Below, piece after piece: positions 25,306 through 35,765 of a stretch of DNA of 64,000 nt (its first letter is position 1; the number at the start of each line of letters is the position of its first letter). The notes below the pieces were generated by a model that searched no databases, had not been told where the DNA came from, and saw only the letters and a list, made by a program, of their open reading frames with translations. Location of the stretch: positions 62,001 through 126,000 of the forward strand of contig CAOLHI010001281.1 in the NCBI GenBank assembly GCA_948474755.1, given 5' to 3'. This stretch comes from Ctenosaura bakeri (taxonomy: Eukaryota; Chordata; Lepidosauria; Squamata; Iguanidae). Made by a program: the position numbers and the translations under genes.

Positions 25306-25735
25306 GAGGCCCTCAGCAAAAGGCTCGGATGGTGGTGACTCTAGTGAACCAGCTGATGAAAAGAAAAAAAGAGATTCTCGGAAAAGTGGCTTTCTCAATT
25401 TAATCAAATCTAGATCCAAATCCGAACGTCCTCAAACTGTACTGGTGTCAGAAGAGCCCTCATCACCCAAAGGTGTTACCAAAAGCACTGCAGTGGACAC
25501 TACAAAGAAGGAGTTTAAATTGACTGAACAGAATGGCAGCACTGAAAAAACTGAGGAGTTAAAAACACCAGACTCAGTGGAAGAGGCTGCCTCAGATGAT
25601 GCTTCTAAACTTGAGAAGACTGACAGCAAAGGCAGCCCTCAAGGAGGGCGTAGGTATGGGGTACAAGTCATGGGCAGTGGTCTTTTAGCCGAAATGAAAG
25701 CCAAACAGGAGCGAAGAGCTGCATCAGCACAAAAG
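25306..25735 (+). CDS. CARMIL1: CARMIL1 large coding exon, Ser/Lys-rich tail
   Basis: The exon is 430 nt, ACTAG acceptor and GTGAGG donor; it completes the split Lys codon and ends in phase 0. It encodes residues 124-267 of the part here. Recognisable vertebrate CARMIL1 blocks are DEKKKRDSRKSGFLNLIKSR, SEEPSSPKG, KTPDSVEEA, and GRRYGVQVMGSGLLAEMKAK. The last block is the best conserved. The exon is polar, rich in Ser, Lys and Glu, and probably unstructured; many Ser-Pro sites fit phosphorylation (inference). Reading on past the donor gives only six codons before a stop. This segment joins the capping-protein-binding region to the proline-rich part that binds class-I myosins in the family. Confidence 0.95.
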
Positions 25736-26687
25736 GTGAGGCATGTTTACATTTAACAGCCCAAGCCAGCTCCTAACCATGCAAGTGTTCTCTTGTAAAT
25801 GAATGATTTCTATAATGATGTGAGATACAATAATGGGACATTTTGGTAGCCATCTTGAGATATTACATATTGGCCAAGGTAGGCAACCTGAAAATCTTCC
25901 TTAGGATTAGTTTCTGTGTTGCTTTATTTATTATGCTAAATTGTCTAAGCTTTGGGATACAGATGGCTGTTTAAATTCAAATCTAGATGGTACAGAAACA
26001 AAACCATAAGGAATTTACTACTTGATGCATGACCTAGTACGGTCTTATTACAGTTACTGATGATGAGCAGGTGCATACTAGATGAAAGATGGCAAGTGCT
26101 CAGTGAGTGTGTATGTGCTTGCTTTGAATTTGATATGTGAATTGGCATGAATGCTGCAGATAAATGAATGGCGATTAGTCATCTCTCTCAGCAAAGATTT
26201 TTAGTAGTTGTCTTGCTCCATCTAGTGTTTAAAGAGGTAAGCATTAACTCCAGAGACAAATACAATGCAAATAATGTCATGTTTCATGGATTAATTAATT
26301 AATACATCAAAGGTTTTAAAGATGAAAAGTACTCAGCAAGAGGGAATCAGGACTGATACGTTTTTAGATGATATTTCCTACATGTTCCAGGAAATTAAGT
26401 TAGGTATGGAAAAGGTCAAAATATCCCTGTGTTTATGTAGTTGCATACACTATAGCAAATTTTCTGTTTCTTTCTGTGCTAAGCAATGACATTCAATTTT
26501 AGCAGCTTAATTAAGTGATTGAAATGATATAAGACATAGGACCACAAGTACCAATAATTTAAATGGCTGTCTTTTTCTATTAGCAGTTCTACTTGTTTTT
26601 CTCTAAATCTGTTAGAGAAATGAAGAGTTTCTATTTTTCATTGTTCTGAAAAGTAAAGCCAAATTTTTACCAAGTTTCATCTCAGCT

Positions 26688-27070
26688 TACAGTCAGCCCT
26701 CCACATTTGCAGGTTTCACTTTTGCAGATTTGATTATTCATGGATTATTTACTGTCACCTCTGCTGCCGGCCTATGGCATTTTTAGTAGAGACTGCAAAC
26801 CTCATGAGACTGAGAAACTGCAAATGAGGCTTGTTAAAGTCCCTATCAAAAATGGTGCAGGGCAGCACTTGAGGTGGCAGTAAGCCCCATCAGCCTCCCA
26901 CTTCTGCCTTGTGAAGGAACCCTGATGCCTCAAAGGAAACCATGGTGGGTTGAATATGATGATCGTACTTTTTTGTGTGTTAAATATGGGCCTAGAGTTA
27001 TTCATGGTTTTTTCACTTTCACGGGGGTTCTGTGGTCTTAACCCTAGCAAATATGGAAGGATGAGGGTAT
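26688..27070 (+). mobile_element. Tigger/pogo-like MITE, copy 1
   Basis: The left end TACAGTCAGCCCTCCACATT and the right end (AATATGGAAGGATGAGGGTA) are inverted relatives, with a TA at the left edge. The middle, 26901-26936, is nearly identical (one mismatch) to the reverse complement of 31361-31396. The ends resemble pogo/Tigger termini (CAGT-GRCCCTC). No transposase. Confidence 0.75.
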
Positions 27071-27165
27071 TCGGTATTACTTTGTATTGATAAACACAAT
27101 ATTAGCTACCTGACCTTCTCCACTGTAGCATACTTCATCCCTATTGCAGTAGGTCCATTATGGTA

Positions 27166-27356
27166 AGAGAGTCAATGTGGAGTAGTGGTTTGAGCATTGA
27201 ACCACAATCCTGAAGACCAGGGTTTTATTCCCTGCTTAGCTACAGAAACCCACTGGGTGACCTTGAGTGCACCACACTCTCAGCCCCAGAGAATCCTGTG
27301 ATAGGTTCACCTTAGGGTCCCTGTAAGTCAGAAATGACTGGAAGGCACACAACAAC
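27166..27356 (+). mobile_element. tRNA-derived SINE with Bov-B-like tail
   Basis: The A-box region GTGGAGTAGTGGTTTGAGC, a decayed B-box (CAGGGTTTTATTCC), the middle AACCCACTGGGTGACCTTGA, and the tail TAAGTCAGAAATGACTGGAAGGCACACAACAACC are in canonical order. This is the Sauria-SINE-like family, moved by Bov-B LINEs. Confidence 0.85.
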
Positions 27357-28089
27357 CAGAAGTAAATAAGTGTTTACTTCTTCTAGTAGCCCAGTCTTAG
27401 AGTGGAATTTGGCATAAGTGTGGGGAGCTGAACCTCAGATATTCAAGGGAACAACCTACAGAAGAATTTAGATCAGGCATCCTTTAAAGTAAAAATAATC
27501 CTATAAAAGTGGGTCTACTGAAATGAGATATTGCGTACATTGTAATAATTCCAGCTTGATGTGGAATAGCAATGTCTAGAAAAGTTGTTAATTTCCCTGT
27601 AAAAATTTGATCCAGATGCAACATATAAGCAGTATTAATCTAATAAATCAAGACTGAAAAGTTCACATGTGTTCATAGAGGCATTCTGATTCCATATTGC
27701 TGAGTATTTTAGTACAGTAGTAACCCGTTAAATGAGTTTTTGTCTGCTTTAATAAGACTGCAGTTAACCCAGGACTGTGATGCTGTGTTATCACCATGAT
27801 AGAAGGGTATTTGGCATGTTGCTATAGCAAATTGTATGAAGTATGCACAGTAAGGCCCAAAGCAAAACTGTTTAGCATTTTCCCATAGATCATACTTGCA
27901 AAGTGAAGAAAATGCAGGAGAAATGTAGATGTACTACTAGGTCAGGATAAATGTTTAGCCTGACTTTTTATCCTCAAGGCATTTTTTAAAATAAAAATAA
28001 AAAAGCTGTAGAAAATAATAACCCCAGATGATAAAACTAATGACAAAGGGCAACTGAAAGGTTCTGAAGACTTATTAAATGATTTTAAC

Positions 28090-28460
28090 AGGTTAGCACT
28101 GACTGCTACCAAAAGGATAGCAGAGTAGGTACCAGCTGCACATTTCTAGGGAAAATGTTCAACTACAGAACCCTGTCTTTTCAGTGGTGACAACTATCTC
28201 CAACTCCTAACCAGAAGATGGAGGCTCTAGAGAAAGGCCCCTGAAATAGATCTTAACTAGCAGGGAGGTTAACTGGGTCCCCTGCTGCTCACAGTGCTTG
28301 CGCCCAGAAATTAATTGGTAGCCAGTGTATCGCTTTGTTAATGTTCATAAAATTTGTTTTTTGAAGTCAAGCCCTGGTTAGCCACCTGCTTGTCATGTTA
28401 TGGAATTTCCAGACACATTTCAGTGGCATCCCCATGTATGATGCATTGCATTAGAAGAAA
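28090..28460. mobile_element. Old LINE-like repeat, second copy of the 23-kb family
   Basis: GCGCCCAGAAATTAATTGGT and TAGCCAGTGTATCGCT, then GGTTAGCCACCTGCTTGTCA and TGATGCATTGCATTAGAAG, follow the same order as 23340-23490. Same orientation as that copy. Ends about 160 bp before the next exon. Confidence 0.5.
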
Positions 28461-28617
28461 TCAAATCCTTTGCAATATTCTGTGATACAGACTTAAGCTT
28501 TGGGAAATAATAATCTATACAATAAATTGAAAGAAATCTCTGATATGCATTTTGGAAAGAAGTGCTGGGTGTATAAAGAGTATGTGATTACTCTTTTTTT
28601 TTCTCCCTCTTTTAAAG

Positions 28618-28690
28618 AAATTTGGTAATGATGCAAGAGACTCAACAGATTTCTCAGTGAACCCAGAACGGCTGGATGGAGGTGGTGCTG
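28618..28690 (+). CDS. CARMIL1: CARMIL1 73-nt coding exon
   Basis: It sits between TTAAAG acceptor and GTGAGT donor, enters in phase 0 and leaves with one base over. It encodes residues 268-291 (starting KFGNDARDST, ending GGGA). Vertebrate CARMIL1 has the same KxGNDA start and GGGAV junction, but the middle varies. Because 73 is not a multiple of three, skipping it would shift the frame of all later exons. It is flanked at distance by oppositely oriented MITEs (26688 and 31264). Confidence 0.92.
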
Positions 28691-28783
28691 GTGAGTTGCT
28701 CTAGCCTATTTACAGAATTTTGTAAGGCTGGTACATTAAGGCTGTATTAACATGAAAACAATGTTGTTACTCATAACTTAAAC

Positions 28784-28895
28784 CAGTAGTTCTTAACCTC
28801 AGGGGAGCGGGGATGATGGTAGCCTCCTTTGAGAATCTGATGGAAGGTGTGGACCTACTCCTCAGAAAAATAAATGTAAATACACATACAGGGAG
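28784..28895. mobile_element. hAT-like terminal fragment
   Basis: CCAGTAGTTCTTAACCTCAG is close to the left terminus of the element at 23486. It is followed by CCTTTGAGAATCTGATGGAAG and CTCAGAAAAATAAATG, a run seen in old hAT MITEs. The right terminus is not found; a GA microsatellite follows at 28897-28916. Confidence 0.5.
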
Positions 28896-31263
28896 GGGGG
28901 ACAGAGAGAGAGAGAGAATTTTGCACAGAATTGATTTATTTCAGTTTATTGGAACAAAAAAATTACAAAGAATATTTCAAAATACTAGATTTGAAACTTA
29001 AAATTAATCTGGAGACAAAAAATTAAAAGTACCAGGAAGGAAATAGAAGGAAAAATAATTTTGTTATCCTGTTCACAAATACTTCTTTGGATATTAGATA
29101 TTTTTTATATGCTACATTACACTTGGACTCTCATTGGGATTAAAAAATACCCACAGCTCAAATAATTCATTTTTTTTAAACTGCTGTATGAGGGTTAATG
29201 ATTAAAGATATTTATTGCGTATGTATTTGATTGTATTGGCCAGATGAAGCTGTATGACTGTAATTGCAGCACTTATAATAGGAAATCGATTGTTTCAGTT
29301 TTCATCATATCTTGGTTCAGATGTGTTCTTAGCAAGAGCTCGGCCAGTTCCTAGGATGCCTACCCCTCCTTCTTCTGTTGCCTCACCAACTAGACATTCC
29401 AGCCCACATTAGCCCAATTCATGCATTTAGTATTCTAAGCATATAGAGTGAGTACTCTACTCTAGAATTCCCTTTTTTGAAAGGTAAATTCTATCATAAC
29501 ATTGCTCTACACAATTGGAATCCCTGACAAGAATAAGCATTTTGTTTATACAGAGCTTAGCATCTGTGTTCACTTGAAGGTGGTTAAAGCTCTTTTACCA
29601 GTCTTCTGTATCAGCACTGACAAGGCACAGGAGTGAAGAATCTAGGGCTGGAGAAAGCATCCCCAGCTTAAAGAATACCCTTTTAAGCAAGGGTCTGGGC
29701 AGTTGTTAACTCCAGGTTACAAAAGAGCTGCTGCCTTAACTAACTTAGTCCAGCAGGGCTATAATAAAGGAAGCAAATGCTTACTGTTTGCTTTCATCAG
29801 AAGGAGCCAAACTTCTGCTCCATATTGCCAGCAAAGACCATGCTTCCTAAATTCTTTCCCTTGTCCCCTTTTTGCAAAATAAATAAATTAAATAAAATCA
29901 GTTTTATTTTCTATATTCTATCCAATTTTTATAACTTACATTTGTGAAAGCTGGCCTACTTTACTGTATTCCTTGATTCCCTCTGTGGGGAAGTAGTTGG
30001 TGTCAGTTGCTTAGCTGCTCATCATTCATGGCACTGTAGGGAAGCTGACCTGGAAAACTTCCAACAGGGAATAATTAACTAGTAACATCATCTTTGCCAA
30101 GCCTGGAAATCAAATTCCAGGCAGCAAGGATGCAAACACAGAAGTGGCTCTCAGTGTGTGGTTTGGATTTGCGCTTGAGTCTGTATAGAATTGCTTTATA
30201 AATGTAGATGAACAGGTGAGAAACACTCCACGGTTTTTAAAGACCTTTAGAGTGGAGGACACCTGCTAAGAAGCAGAGTGGAAGTGATCACTGTCAGAAA
30301 TGGTATTCTTTTTCCATGATGAATATATCATGTTCATATAATTCATTTCAAATATCAGTAATTATTTGACTGGTTATATCATGGTCTTCGCTTCCAAAAT
30401 GGCTGCTAGATTCAAACCAGTAAATAAGATGTAGCCCTACTTTTCTGCTGTTTCAGCTTATCGACTTCTCCAGTCTTTGAAATTTTCTTCTATTTTGTAT
30501 TTCCTTTATGTCAAAAGTGAAGAGTTCTTTCTGTTTCCTGTGTGAAGATTTTCTCCTAAGCTTGTCATGCACCCTCATCAGGCCACCTGCTGTCTCTACT
30601 TCTTCTTCTTCTTTTTTCTTTTAAATTCAGGTTCCTCCATCTCATCCTGTTCTGTATACTGTGGTCCTTAGTCTCACATTTATCCTGCTTCTTCAGAATT
30701 CTTCTCACTCTGTATTCCAACTGTTCCACCAGTTCCGCACCATCCATCCATTATTCTGCCAGACCATAGCGACTATGAAGACAGAATTTTCATTTTGCTC
30801 ATAAAACTATAGCACCCTCTGCCTCTGCTTCATGAAGTAGTTCCACTGAGATCAAGATAGGTCAGTTTTTTCTATTACTAGTAGGGGTGCATTAGAACAA
30901 TATTTTTTAAAAAACTGGGGTTTAGGGGACACAAGAGTTTATGGTAGATAAAGTGTGTAAGAGCCAAGCAAAATTGCAGTTTAGTTTCTATAACTGAAAG
31001 TATTTGGAAGCACTGATCATTGCATGGCAATTTGATGCATGAAAAGCATTTCCACAGCAGAAATCATCCAATTGAGATCAGCATCTATTAAAAACTGCAC
31101 AAATTGTTATTTTATAACCTGTAGAGACAGGGTATATATTCTTGGAAGTTCTTGAGCTTTGCCTACAAAAACTGATTACTACCTTGGTGGATAAATGTGG
31201 GAAAGAGTGTTGCTGGCAACAGAATATAGGTTAGAAAGGTTATGGACTGGAGATTATGGACTG

Positions 31264-31590
31264 GACAGTGGGCCCAGTGTATCTGTGGGATCAACCCACC
31301 ACAGTACACAATTCCGTACATTTGAGTCATGATGAGAAGTATGCTAGCTACCGACTTTTGCCTTTGAGGCAGCAGGGTTCCTTCACAAGGCAGAAGAGGG
31401 CAGCTAATAGGACTTACCACCTCCTCTGCTGCTGCCCTTTTTTTAACAGGTGCTCACAAGACACTGTGCAAGCCTCATGTGGCTTCATAGTTTCCCCACA
31501 AGCCTCACAAGGCTGACTTGAGCGTGCTTATTTTTGGTATCCGTGGGGGATTCTGAAACTAATCCCATGCAGATACTGAGGGTCTACTGT
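31264..31590 (-). mobile_element. Tigger/pogo-like MITE, copy 2, reversed
   Basis: The left end ACAGTGGGCCCAGTGTATCT and the right end AGATACTGAGGGTCTACTGT are inverted relatives, with TA following the right end. The middle is the reverse complement of copy 1 at 26688 (31361-31396 matches 26901-26936 with one mismatch). About 4.3 kb from copy 1, in opposite orientation, with exon 28618 between. Confidence 0.75.
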
Positions 31591-31665
31591 ATTATAATAA
31601 ATCTAAGACTGAGAACATCTTGTTCTCATAGGTCATATAAGAATGTTTGAATACAAATCATTATA

Positions 31666-32235
31666 GAAACATAGAGTTGGAAGAGACCACAATGGCCATC
31701 GAGTCCAACCTCCTGCCATGCAGGAACAAACACTCAAAGTATCCCCAGCAAATGGCCATCCAGCCTTTGCTTAAAAACTTCCAAAGAAGGTGACTCCACC
31801 ACACTCCAAAGCAGCATATTCCACTGTCAAATGGCTCTGAAGTTCTTCCTGATGTTTAGGTGAAATCTCTTTTCCTGTAGTTCCTGTAGTTTGAATCCAT
31901 TGCTCTATATCCTAGTCTCTGGAGCAGCAGAAAACAAGCTTGCTCCATCTTCAACATGACATCCCTTCAAATATTTAAACATGGCTATCGTGTCTCCTCT
32001 TAACCTTCTTTTTGTCAGACTAAACATACCTAGCTCCCTAAGCTGCTGCTTAGGGCATGGTTTCCAGATGCCTCACCATTTTAGTCACCCTTCTCTGGAT
32101 ACATTCCAGCTTGTTAATATCCTTCTTGAAGTATGGTGCCCAGAACTGGATACAGTATTCCAAGTGAGGTCTAACCAAAGCAGAATAAAGTGATATTATT
32201 ACTTTCCTTGATCTTGACACTATACTCCTATTTAT
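31666..32235 (-). mobile_element. CR1 LINE 3' fragment, reversed
   Basis: Read on the minus strand it contains the C-terminal ORF2 region of CR1 in decayed form and ends (at the left) in the CR1 3' UTR: GGTTGGACTCGATGGCCATT, then TCTTCCAACTCTATG and the octamer-type tail. It is 5'-truncated as usual, and shares its sequence with the better copy at 50761. Several stops. Confidence 0.9.
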
Positions 32236-33204
32236 GAACCAATTTTTTAAAATATCAGTTGAACAACTGCAAGCACCCAGTATGTGTATGCAACAAAATA
32301 CAAATATGTAAACCAGAATAATATCTTGGAAAGTGGCATATATCTTGCATCACCTTGTCTAAGTTTAATATTCCTAGAATCAGTGGTGCTACAAAAAATA
32401 AAATACCATTTAGCTGGGCCAAGTCATGAATTGTGAATATAATGTTCTTTGTTAACTGACTGGCCAAGCAGTTGGAAGTAAAGTGGGATAATATACACCA
32501 TTATAAAACGTGTAGATAGAAAAAACTGATTTCTCAACAAGATTTCATGCATATATGAACACACGTAGGTGAACTAGGCCTATGTGAGAGTGAGGGTAAC
32601 TAGAACATTATCAAGGCAGAATTAAGTATCTTTATGTTCCATGGATTCCAGTAGGGGAGTTACAAGAATAATGAATTTGAGGTTCCTGTCCCAAACTGTC
32701 TTGGTAGTGAATCCACCCCAGAGCAGGCCTACTGTTTCTTATGTGATCCAAATCCCTGATCAAAGCCAAATCTTTTGATCTTGCCGAACATGTTGGGTCT
32801 TTTTTCTGATACCCTTTCTGTACAGTTGTCTTCAGAACTGGGAAGGTTTCCAGTCACATTAATTGTTAGTAAAGGCTCCCCTGAAAGCAAAGCCCACTGG
32901 GGTACTTCTGGGCTCTTTAAACCTTACTGAGGCCTCTTTCTATTTGTAAATGTTTCTATTGGAATTATGTAGCTATGAAAGAATAAAAACAATAGAGCTT
33001 GAGAAGAGAGAGAGAGATGGAGGTGTTTTCAGATGGGAGGAGGGGGAATATTCTGTAGTCACAGACATCCTCTTTCATAATCCTTGTGTCCTACCATCCT
33101 CACATGCGCTTTTGGTAGGAAAATGGGAGAGGGCATTCTAGTGGCTACTGTCAGCTCTGAAATTCACTTCCATGGGAGGCTAGAGTGGTACTCTCCTTTT
33201 TTTC

Positions 33205-33470
33205 TGTTTGCAGGCCATATATATATGTATACATATAATCTGACAGGCTTTTGTAAACTGATTTCTTTTAATAAGGTACTATTCTATTATTTTTTTTACT
33301 CTTGCCTTTTAATGTAATTTTTAAATGGTTTGATTCTATAGATAGCTTAATTACATTTTTTATTTTTTATCTACTTTTTAATTTGTATTTATTGAAATTG
33401 CTGTAAGCTGCCCTGAGTCCCAGGGCTGGGCAAAGCTGGAATGTAAATGAAAAAAAAAAATGCTATCATC
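33205..33470 (+). mobile_element. LINE 3' UTR remnant (L2/CR1-like)
   Basis: A T-rich tract ends in GCTGTAAGCTGCCCTGAGTCCC, the hallmark of the 3' end of this LINE group, then GGCTGGGCAAAGCTGGAATGTAAAT and an A run. The same ending occurs at 11095 and 53850. An AT microsatellite (ATATATATGTATACATATA) precedes it. Confidence 0.55.
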
Positions 33471-34442
33471 ATAATCCTCATTAGGTTCATATCTAGCTCC
33501 CTTAGTAACAGTCACAAGCTCATCTCTCAAAATGCCATTTGATTATCCTACTTACTCCCCCATGTGTTAAAAGAACAACCTGTGCACCCCTAAGAGGTCA
33601 GTCATGCTTCCTCTGTCCTGTCTTACTAATAGTGCCCAGTGTAACCAAGGTAGCTTCCAAAACCAGGGCATCAAAATTCTAGTCCAAGAATTTAGAAATG
33701 AGCAAACAATATTTCCAAGTATTATGGTGGAAATTAGCATAATGAGTAAGGGGTTAACTAACACATTGTCTTATTAATTCACTAAAAAAAATGTAGCTTT
33801 TTGTCTTGTATCACTAGATTGCATGACCAGACTACTAGAATTTGGTTAGAATAGGTAACATTTCCTCTGGAAGATTCTAGTGAGAGAGGAAGCCTAAGAA
33901 GAAAGATTAAGATTGCAGGAAATGCCTCACATGATTCTCTTGCTAAGCAGCTTACTCTACTTGCTAACATTGCTATCTTGACTAGTGAAATAGAGAAAAT
34001 TCTGGAAATCCAGCAAAATAATGACTGAGAAACAACTGAAGGGGACAAAAGAAGAAAAGTAGTCCTTGTTTCAAGAAGTGGAATGAGATGGGGTGGGGTG
34101 ATTTGTTTTCTTAGCCCTGAAGCATCCATGACCCTTCTAGAATGTCAGGCTCTTTAGGCCTGAAAACCTGATATCACACACAAACATACCCTTGTTCTAT
34201 CTGTCCTTTTTATTCCCAGGGGAATATTGTGATTTGCTTCATATCCCATCCTCTACTAATTTTATTTTTGTTTCTTTTGTATATTATTATGTAGTCTATA
34301 GAGTGAAAAGTTTTCCTTACCCCATTTTGTTGTCTTTGTTTCTCTGCTTTCCCTATTCTGTGTTCTACTCACTCCCAAATTCAGTGGGTCCACATACCTG
34401 TCAAGAAAAGGTTGGAGCAAACTTGTAGAAAATACTTTGTGA

Positions 34443-34800
34443 TGTGGGTTGTTAAGTGCACCTGTGGAGAGCCATGTGACTCTTGCTGAGTCATGCTGAT
34501 GAGCAACCAGGGGAGAAGGTTGCATCAGGTATGGGGAGAATGCAAAGGTTGGAAGGATTGCATCAGCTAGTGTGAGTATAAATGTAGCTGAGAGCTAGCC
34601 AACAAGTGCACACGGTGCCTGAAGTGTCTGTCGGAGGCTCTGTCAGAAAGAGCAAGCAGAGGGATGCTGGAACGCCTTCTGGAGATTCTTGTAAATATGT
34701 ACACATTGTAACTCAAGAATAAATTGCCTCCTTGATGGAAGAAAACAGTTGGCGTGGGTGAGTTTTTCCTGGCTACAGTGCATTGCTGCTAAGATATTCT
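34443..34800 (+). mobile_element. Possible solo LTR of an endogenous retrovirus
   Basis: The segment starts TGTGGGTTGTTAAG, has a TATA box (TATAAAT, 34577-34583), a polyadenylation signal (AATAAA, 34718-34723) about 140 bp later, and a following U5-like stretch. The order and spacing fit an LTR with U3, R and U5. No gag, pol or env flanks it, so it would be a solo LTR. The right border and the target duplication could not be fixed. Confidence 0.5.
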
Positions 34801-35251
34801 CTGCTGCTGGGCACGTTTCCAAAGCTGTGGGAGCAATCTCTGCTATGTTTTGGATGTGACAATACCTTGAGGAGGTTGCTGGAAAAGCAACTTCAAAAGG
34901 AGAAAAAGGGCACTTTCAAATGATCCAGTGCCAAAATGTGTCCCTAGCATCAGTGGTCAGTGCCCTTCTCTGTAAATCCCCTGGTCTGTCCTGGAGACGA
35001 ATGTTGTAAATTATTGCTTCATTAATGATAACTCAACAAATTAAATGAATTTAATTATTAGTCTTGGTGATAATGAATAAATTTCCCATTTTCTAACTGT
35101 TAACATTATTGAATTAATTTTCAAGCCTAAACTTCTAGGCTCTGGGAATGGAAGTACAGGATCTCCTTTTCATGCGTAGAGATAAAAAAGATGCTGAATG
35201 CTTTATTTGAATTTCTTGGCAAAGTAGCTTTATTTTAATTGGTAAACTGCA

Positions 35252-35487
35252 GACAAGCCAATGTGGTGTAGCAGTTTGAACATTGGACTGTGACTCTGGA
35301 AATAAACATTTGAATTCCCACCTAGCCATGGTAACCCACTGGGTGACCTTGGGCAAGACACGGTTTCTTAGCCATAGGGAAAGGCAGTGCCAAACCCTCT
35401 CTGAACAAATCTTACCAAGAAAGACCCCTTAATAGGTTCACCTTAGGGTTGCTGTCACTCAGGAATGAACTGAAGGCTCACAACAAC
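35252..35487 (+). mobile_element. tRNA-derived SINE with target duplication
   Basis: A-box region AATGTGGTGTAGCAGTTTG, middle AACCCACTGGGTGACCTTGG, GAACAAATCTTACCAAGAAAG, and tail GAACTGAAGGCTCACAACAAC. AAACTGCA stands at 35244-35251 and again at 35488-35495, a target duplication. The insert ends 44 bp before the CARMIL1 exon at 35532. Confidence 0.9.
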
Positions 35488-35531
35488 AAACTGCAAACTC
35501 TCAATATTTCTTTGGGTCCTATCTTTTTCAG

Positions 35532-35765
35532 TATCAAAACTGCACCAGTCATCTCCAGAGAACCGATTTGCCTTGAATAAAGGTGACTCCAGCACAGCTT
35601 CATCAGAAAAAATGACAAAAACAGAACCAAAGACAGAAACCGGGGCAAGAATGCGAAGTTCTTCCAGCACATCTACCAGTCCAAAGCCTCCTCTTCAGTC
35701 AACAAAGCCAGGCCTTGCAGGAAGACCAACTGTTCCTCAGAAACCACGATCTTCCTCTCGGACTG
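35532..35765 (+). CDS. CARMIL1: CARMIL1 coding exon, Ser/Pro-rich
   Basis: The exon is 234 nt between TTTTTCAG and GTGAGA, entering and leaving after one base of a codon. It encodes residues 292-369. It opens SKLHQSSPENRFAL and continues with KTEPKTETGAR, then the long SSSSTSTSPKPPLQS block and GRPTVPQKPRSSSR. Vertebrate CARMIL1 has the same order (KLHPG-LPENRF, then Ser/Thr-Pro-Lys-Pro repeats, then VPQKPR). Its PxxP and PxKPR motifs suit SH3 binding, such as that of class-I myosins (family knowledge). It is in frame with its neighbours and shows no damage. Confidence 0.94.

Larger units (their letters stand above)
25736..28617 (+). other. CARMIL1: CARMIL1 intron
   Basis: 2882 bp, phase 0, GTGAGG donor and a strong pyrimidine tract before TTAAAG acceptor. 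It holds a Tigger-like MITE (26688), a SINE (27166) and an old LINE-like copy (28090). 25.8-26.6 kb looks unique. Confidence 0.85.
28691..35531 (+). other. CARMIL1: CARMIL1 intron
   Basis: 6841 bp, phase 1, GTGAGT donor and TTTTTCAG acceptor. It holds an hAT-like fragment (28784), a candidate alternative terminal exon (29321), a Tigger-like MITE (31264), a reversed CR1 (31666), an L2-like LINE end (33205), an LTR-like segment (34443) and a SINE ending 44 bp before the exon. The stretches 29.9-31.2 and 32.3-33.2 kb show nothing I recognise. Confidence 0.85.

Noticed and set aside
30565..30747. 60-codon minus-strand frame, very rich in Arg and Lys
   Set aside because: The richness follows from a CTT/TTC run in the DNA. 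A link to LINE ORF1 could not be supported.
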